From positions 2,392-27,359 of the forward strand of contig QKYT01000410.1 in the NCBI GenBank assembly GCA_003550305.1: a stretch of DNA of 24,968 nucleotides, read 5' to 3'. Source of the stretch: Glomus cerebriforme (Eukaryota; Glomeromycota; Glomeromycetes; Glomerales; Glomeraceae). Position 1 is the first letter of the stretch. The number at the start of each line of letters is the position of its first letter. Below the pieces are notes generated by a model, which saw only the letters and a program-made list of their open reading frames with translations, was not told where the DNA came from and did no database searches. Of the stretch, positions 21,028 to 24,968 are shown piece by piece. The translations under genes and the position numbers were made by a program.

Positions 21028-21600
21028 TCAAATTATTTTTTTAACTTTTGCACAAAACATTCCTTTCTTTTAACCTGCATACAAAGTAATATCAAATCAT
21101 CCTTATTTTATTTAACAAAATTTCCGAGTTGTAAATTATACCTCCCGTCAATTCAAGATGGTTTCGCTTTATTATTATTATAATTATTTTTTATATTATT
21201 AAGATATTATTCGGCCTTTGTAGAATGTATATATAAATTTGTAAAATCAAAAATTTCTTGTTTAAAAAAAATAAAATTTTCAAATAAACATTTGTAATAA
21301 AATGTAACAATTTTATTTTTTTTATTAAATAATTTATAATTGTTATTTTACAAAATTTTAAAAAAATTATTAAACCTTTTAATTTGTATTTAAAATATAA
21401 TACATCTACTTTAGCTTAATAAATAATTTTAAAGATTTATTTGAATTATTTATGTAAAGTAGAATATTTAGTTTAATATTTAATATTAAATTTACATATG
21501 TTTGGTAAGATTTAATCCATATTAGTTCAGAATATAATAGTGACTATTGATTTTAGTTATATAATTTTATTTACTTAAAAGTCATAAACTAGGATTTAAA
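21028..21600. other. SIN1 3' region and AT-rich spacer
   Basis: Holds the SIN1 3' UTR, with candidate AATAAA at 21270 and 21283, followed by very AT-rich sequence. No frame with coding character is seen on either strand. Confidence 0.6.
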
Positions 21601-21601
21601 G

Positions 21602-23140
21602 TTTCAAAATGAAAAACTTTAACAGCAATTAGAAGAATTTAGTAAAAAATTCCAGATGATGTCTTTAGATTTAAAAGAGCTGCAGGAAAATAATGAATAT
21701 TTAATGGAGATTAACCAAGAATTTAGTTATAAAAATGATCAACGTTTTGTAGATCTTAAGAGATATTAGTAATCATTCAAGCCAGATGATAAATCTCAAT
21801 CAAATAAGTGAAAAAAAAAAAAAATCAGAGGAAAAAAGACAAAAGAGTAGTTCAGAAAGAAGATACTCTAAATCAAAAAAAAAATACTTTACTATATATA
21901 AGAACAGTTCAGAGAATAGTAGTACAAATGAAAGTTTAACCAGTTCATATAATAATAAAAAGAGCATTAGGGTTCATCCAATTTTCTTAGACAATTTTAT
22001 AATTTATATCGATACTTATTAAATTTCTTTTTTTTCTTTGTTTGCAAATAATTTAGGCTAGAATGAAAACAGATTTGAAAACTATTTCTCCCAATCTCAA
22101 CATAAATTATAATGAAATATTTAATAGTCAATCAAATATCAAAATTTAAAGAAAACTCGTTCTAAAATTGATCAAGACTTTAAAACTAAATTATCATGCT
22201 TTTTATGATCAAATAAGCAATTGGCTTCAAATACTACATAGATCAAGGAGAAGTAAAAATAATTACAAAATAAAAGAATGAATTGATGCAAATAATCATC
22301 GATTACATACCAATAACCATTTAAGTGAAATATAATTTATCGCTTAAAATTTATATTTATTATATAGTAATAACTTTCATGTTTGTAATAATAAACAATT
22401 AGTAAAAGATGTATTGAATAAAAGGAATAAGAGTTCTTTACTTGAATCATAATAATAAAATCATGAAGTACGATGAAAAAGAGCTTATTGAATTATTAGC
22501 AAATAAAAAACTTACTCTTCAGAAATAAGCGATAGATGAAGAGTTTTAAAGCCATATAATAAATATATATGATCTCTTATAGAGATTGGATGAAGTTCTA
22601 TATTTGATATTTATTTATCTTTATTTTTTTATTTGTATATTTGATATTTATATTATTATTATTTATTTTAGTTAAAGAATCAATTTTACCAACTTTTGTA
22701 AATACTATACTGCAAATTATTTAAAGAGTGAGAAGCTATTTATCTTCTTATAGAATCCATGTGAAGTACAACAAGCTGTTCCTTATTCAAAATCAAAGTA
22801 GAAAATCTCTTTTTATAAGAACGATATTCCTTATGATGAGTTTAACCATCTGCTATTAGATAAACAGACAAAAATTACACAAGTTTCCTAAATTGAATTT
22901 AATGTGGTTCAAAATTTTGTAAAGTCTGGTATTGCCAAAGATAATCACTTTTTTAGAAAAATTTACTGCCTAGCAAATAAGATTTAGAGTCTACATAGTA
23001 AGGAAATTTTGCAGTACATTAGCCTTTAAAAAAACTTGGAGGGTAATAATGAAGTTTGTACTTTTAATAACAATAGTATAAATAGTAGTAATATAAATAA
23101 TAGTAATTTAGATTTTAATGATAATATTAGTATTTTTTTT
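21602..23140 (+). pseudogene. Decayed multi-exon gene of unrecognised, probably multicopy family
   Basis: Several consecutive frames have clear protein character but are interrupted. Segment 1 (21602-21808) reads KKFQMMSLDLKELQENNEYL and EINQEFSYKNDQRFVDLKRY, a coiled-coil type. After a slip in the A-run at 21811-21823, segment 2 (to 22019) is Lys/Ser-rich and ends VHPIFLDNFIIYIDTY. Segment 3 (about 22060-22333) has KLVLKLIKTLKLNYHAFYDQ and NNHRLHTNNHLSEI. Segment 4 (about 22460-22595) has YDEKELIELLANKKLTLQK. Segment 5 (about 22690-23140) has NPCEVQQAVPYSKSK, DIPYDEFNHLLLDKQTKITQ and IEFNVVQNFVKSGIAKDNHF, then an Asn/Ser repeat. In-frame stops are TAA/TAG at 21620, 21767, 21770, 22147, 22526, 22547, 22580, 22751, 22799, 22889, 22985 and 23027, plus TGA at 21809 and 22279. 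I do not recognise the family; the charged, low-complexity start resembles lineage-specific mobile-element-associated proteins. Confidence 0.65.
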
Positions 23141-24541
23141 TAAATAGTCAGAAAGGGTTATATAAATAAGTTTTAGATACTAATCTAGATAATTACATAA
23201 GGGCTGTGTATGCCAAGGGAAATTTGTTTACAATTCTTACCCTTACAAACTAATGTTTTTACATGATAAGTTATATTTTTCTTATATAGAGAGTGTATAA
23301 TAATTTATAGAATGTATTCATCTTATAACATTTAATACAATAAATGTATTTAACTTGTCTTATAAAATAAAATAAAAATTTAGTTAAAGAATCTTTTTTG
23401 AAAAGTTTTTAATCCGTATGTTTTAATATTATAATCAGCTCAATTAACAAGAAACTGAAATTACAATAATGAAATATAATGTTATGATCTTCTCCATCTG
23501 TTAAATATATTCGAATAATCTTATTTTCAACAAAAAGGCCAAGAATTTGATAACAATATTGAAGGTAAATATATCAAAAAGTGTTTAATATACTGAAATT
23601 TTATAATAACAAATACCAGTTCTTTTCATTATTTCTTTCTATATAGAAAAAATGAAGAATATCTTGATGAACATTTTGATAATTATTATAAATATAATGA
23701 ATCTTTAAAAATTGGAGCAAAAGGTTTAGAATATTTATTATAAGTTTTGGCATAATTTATGATAATATTTTTAAAATTGTAGAATAACTAAATCGTTCTG
23801 TTAAATTAATATACTATACTAGATTTTGTTTAAAATTTTTATTTGTATTGTATTTGTATTGTATTATTATTTATATATTAATAAAATAAATAAATAATTA
23901 CTATTGTTATATTTGTATTGGTGTATTGACTACCAAATGTTAGTTTAAAAGTTACAAAATTTGATATAATAAATGCTAACAATAATATTACAGAAATTTA
24001 ATTGAAATTCACATCTGAGTGGTACTGAAGAATGTTGAATATTTACTTGAATATTAACCGATTAATTGTTATGAAATTTAATATAAGTTTGATTAAAATT
24101 TACATTTGAATGGTATCCAAAGAGTAAAATAGATTTTGGCCAGTATTAGAGCATAATTCAGCCTAAAATCAACTAGCCAAAATTTAGCTAAAATAAATTA
24201 TTTTGATTAGTAATATAAAGTATAACTAAAGCAATAATAGTTACACATATTTATAATATTAAAAGTATTTTAACTAATAATCTTATAAGATTATTTCAAA
24301 TAATTTTTGAAAAAAATATTCAAATAAATCTTGATACTAAAAATTAGATAATAAATACTTTACACATTATTTTTTTTTAAAAACCTCTTGTTATATCCTA
24401 TAATTTATTATATCTCAATATTTATCTGATTATATAAAATCACTAAAAATTTAATAAATAAATAATATACTGTATATATAAAAAAAAATATACATATTTT
24501 TTTTAATTAATAACTAGTTTGCTACCCATTGCTTTACAACA
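23141..24541. other. Very AT-rich right flank without an identifiable gene
   Basis: Almost no intact frames. A short open piece at about 23650-23742 reads EEYLDEHFDNYYKYNESLKI and may be another scrap of the neighbouring pseudogene. Simple A/T repeats and the duplicated unit at 23993-24125 are the only structures noted. An imperfect inverted repeat pairs ATTTTGGCCAG (24133-24143) with CTAGCCAAAAT (24173-24183). Confidence 0.5.
23993..24125 (+). repeat. Two diverged direct copies of a short unit
   Basis: Two copies start with GAAATTTAAT (23993 and 24073) and carry ATTCACATCTGAGTGGTA (24007-24024) versus ATTTACATTTGAATGGTA (24099-24116). The three differences in that block are C/T, C/T and G/A, all transitions toward A/T in the second copy. 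Function unknown. Confidence 0.5.
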
Positions 24542-24765
24542 GGTTTTAAATTTTATTTATAATTTTTAATTCTGATCAGAATTATATATATACACATTAA
24601 TTTTCTTTTTTAAAAATTTGTGTAATCTTATACTACCATTTGATCTAATTTTTGTAGAAAATAAAATTGCTTTTTTTGGACTTTATATAATGTAATATAA
24701 TTAGGTTATATAACTTTAAAGTATTTATTTATACAATTAATCTAAATGTTATAATTATACACAAA
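24542..24765 (+). repeat. Dispersed repeat, copy B
   Basis: Same orientation and order as copy A at 2459-2630. A 24-base run at 24723-24746 is identical to 2590-2613. Elsewhere most C and G of copy A appear as T and A here, for example the GGCACGTGGCTA stretch of copy A (2563-2574) is almost entirely A/T in this copy. It also carries about 30-50 extra bases. Non-coding. Confidence 0.62.
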
Positions 24766-24936
24766 TATTTTTAATTATATAGATATAATTTTATTAATAA
24801 ATTTATATTAATTATTTAATATAAAATTATAAGTCTATAACTATTGTATATTGTATTATTTATTTAACTTTATTATAATTACTAATTATTACTAACTATT
24901 TATTTTTTTATAAATAAATAAAGACAAATATATATA

Positions 24937-24968
24937 CAGTCGTCCCCCTCTATAATCACACCCTTCGG
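24937..24968. mobile_element. Terminal inverted repeat of a pogo/Tigger-like element running off the window
   Basis: Sequence changes abruptly from AT-rich DNA to CAGTCGTCCCCCTCTATAAT, preceded by TA at 24935-24936. CAGTNGTCCC is the usual end of pogo/Tigger elements, which insert at TA. Only the first 32 bases are in view, so the body and the other end lie downstream. This fits with the pogo-like transposase relic on the left flank but need not be the same family. Confidence 0.55.

Noticed and set aside
21602..23140. Alternative genetic code (TAA/TAG read as Gln) for the right-flank gene
   Set aside because: All ten intact genes in the window end at TAA or TAG, and the right-flank frames also contain frameshifts, TGA stops and ordinary CAA/CAG codons. 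Decay by C-to-T is simpler.

Overview
The window looks like nuclear DNA of an early-diverging, very AT-rich fungus. Overall character (about 60 short introns in ten genes, relics of pogo-like and other elements, an eukaryotic gene set that includes CFIm25 and Rab18, which budding yeast lacks) fits an arbuscular mycorrhizal fungus of the Glomeromycotina such as Rhizophagus. That assignment is inference from style and gene content, not a database match.

Layout. 1-2700 is a repeat-rich left flank: a broken SANT-like/RS-tail gene split by a small inverted-repeat element (MITE), a stretch with ambiguous bases, a GCCGAAAC repeat patch, a decayed pogo-like transposase on the minus strand, a 298-bp MITE and copy A of a dispersed repeat. 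2709-21027 is a compact island of ten intact housekeeping genes: DPH2 (-), ribosomal protein uL23 (+), PEX14 (+), Rab escort protein (-), NUDT21/CFIm25 (+), UTP23 (-), TAF10 (+), RAB18 (+), PSMD9/Nas2 (-) and SIN1/AVO1 (+). 21028-24968 is a right flank: a decayed multi-exon gene, very AT-rich filler, copy B of the dispersed repeat and, at the edge, a pogo/Tigger-like terminal inverted repeat.

All ten gene models were spliced by hand. In every model the exon phases agree, splice sites are GT-AG (one GC-AG in uL23), and the protein length is close to that of its family. Four divergent pairs share short intergenic regions: DPH2/uL23 (164 bp), REP/NUDT21 (250 bp), UTP23/TAF10 (165 bp) and PSMD9/SIN1 (334 bp). 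Convergent neighbours share 300-420 bp tails.

Functional themes: translation and ribosome making (DPH2 modifies eEF2; uL23 lines the exit tunnel; UTP23 acts in the SSU processome), mRNA synthesis and 3' ends (TAF10, CFIm25), membrane traffic (Rab18 ends in CNC and would be a client of the Rab escort protein encoded 5 kb away), peroxisome import (PEX14), proteasome assembly (PSMD9) and TORC2 signalling (SIN1).

The most interesting signals are (1) Rab18 with His in place of the catalytic switch II Gln; (2) a consistent C-to-T/G-to-A decay pattern in the repeats on both flanks: in-frame stops are almost all TAA/TAG where Gln or Trp codons are expected, and diverged repeat copies differ mostly by transitions, resembling repeat-induced point mutation or methyl-C deamination; (3) same-orientation copies of one dispersed repeat on both sides of the gene island; (4) an 11-nt microexon in NUDT21 and a GC-AG intron in uL23. 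I did not find a wholly new multi-gene system.
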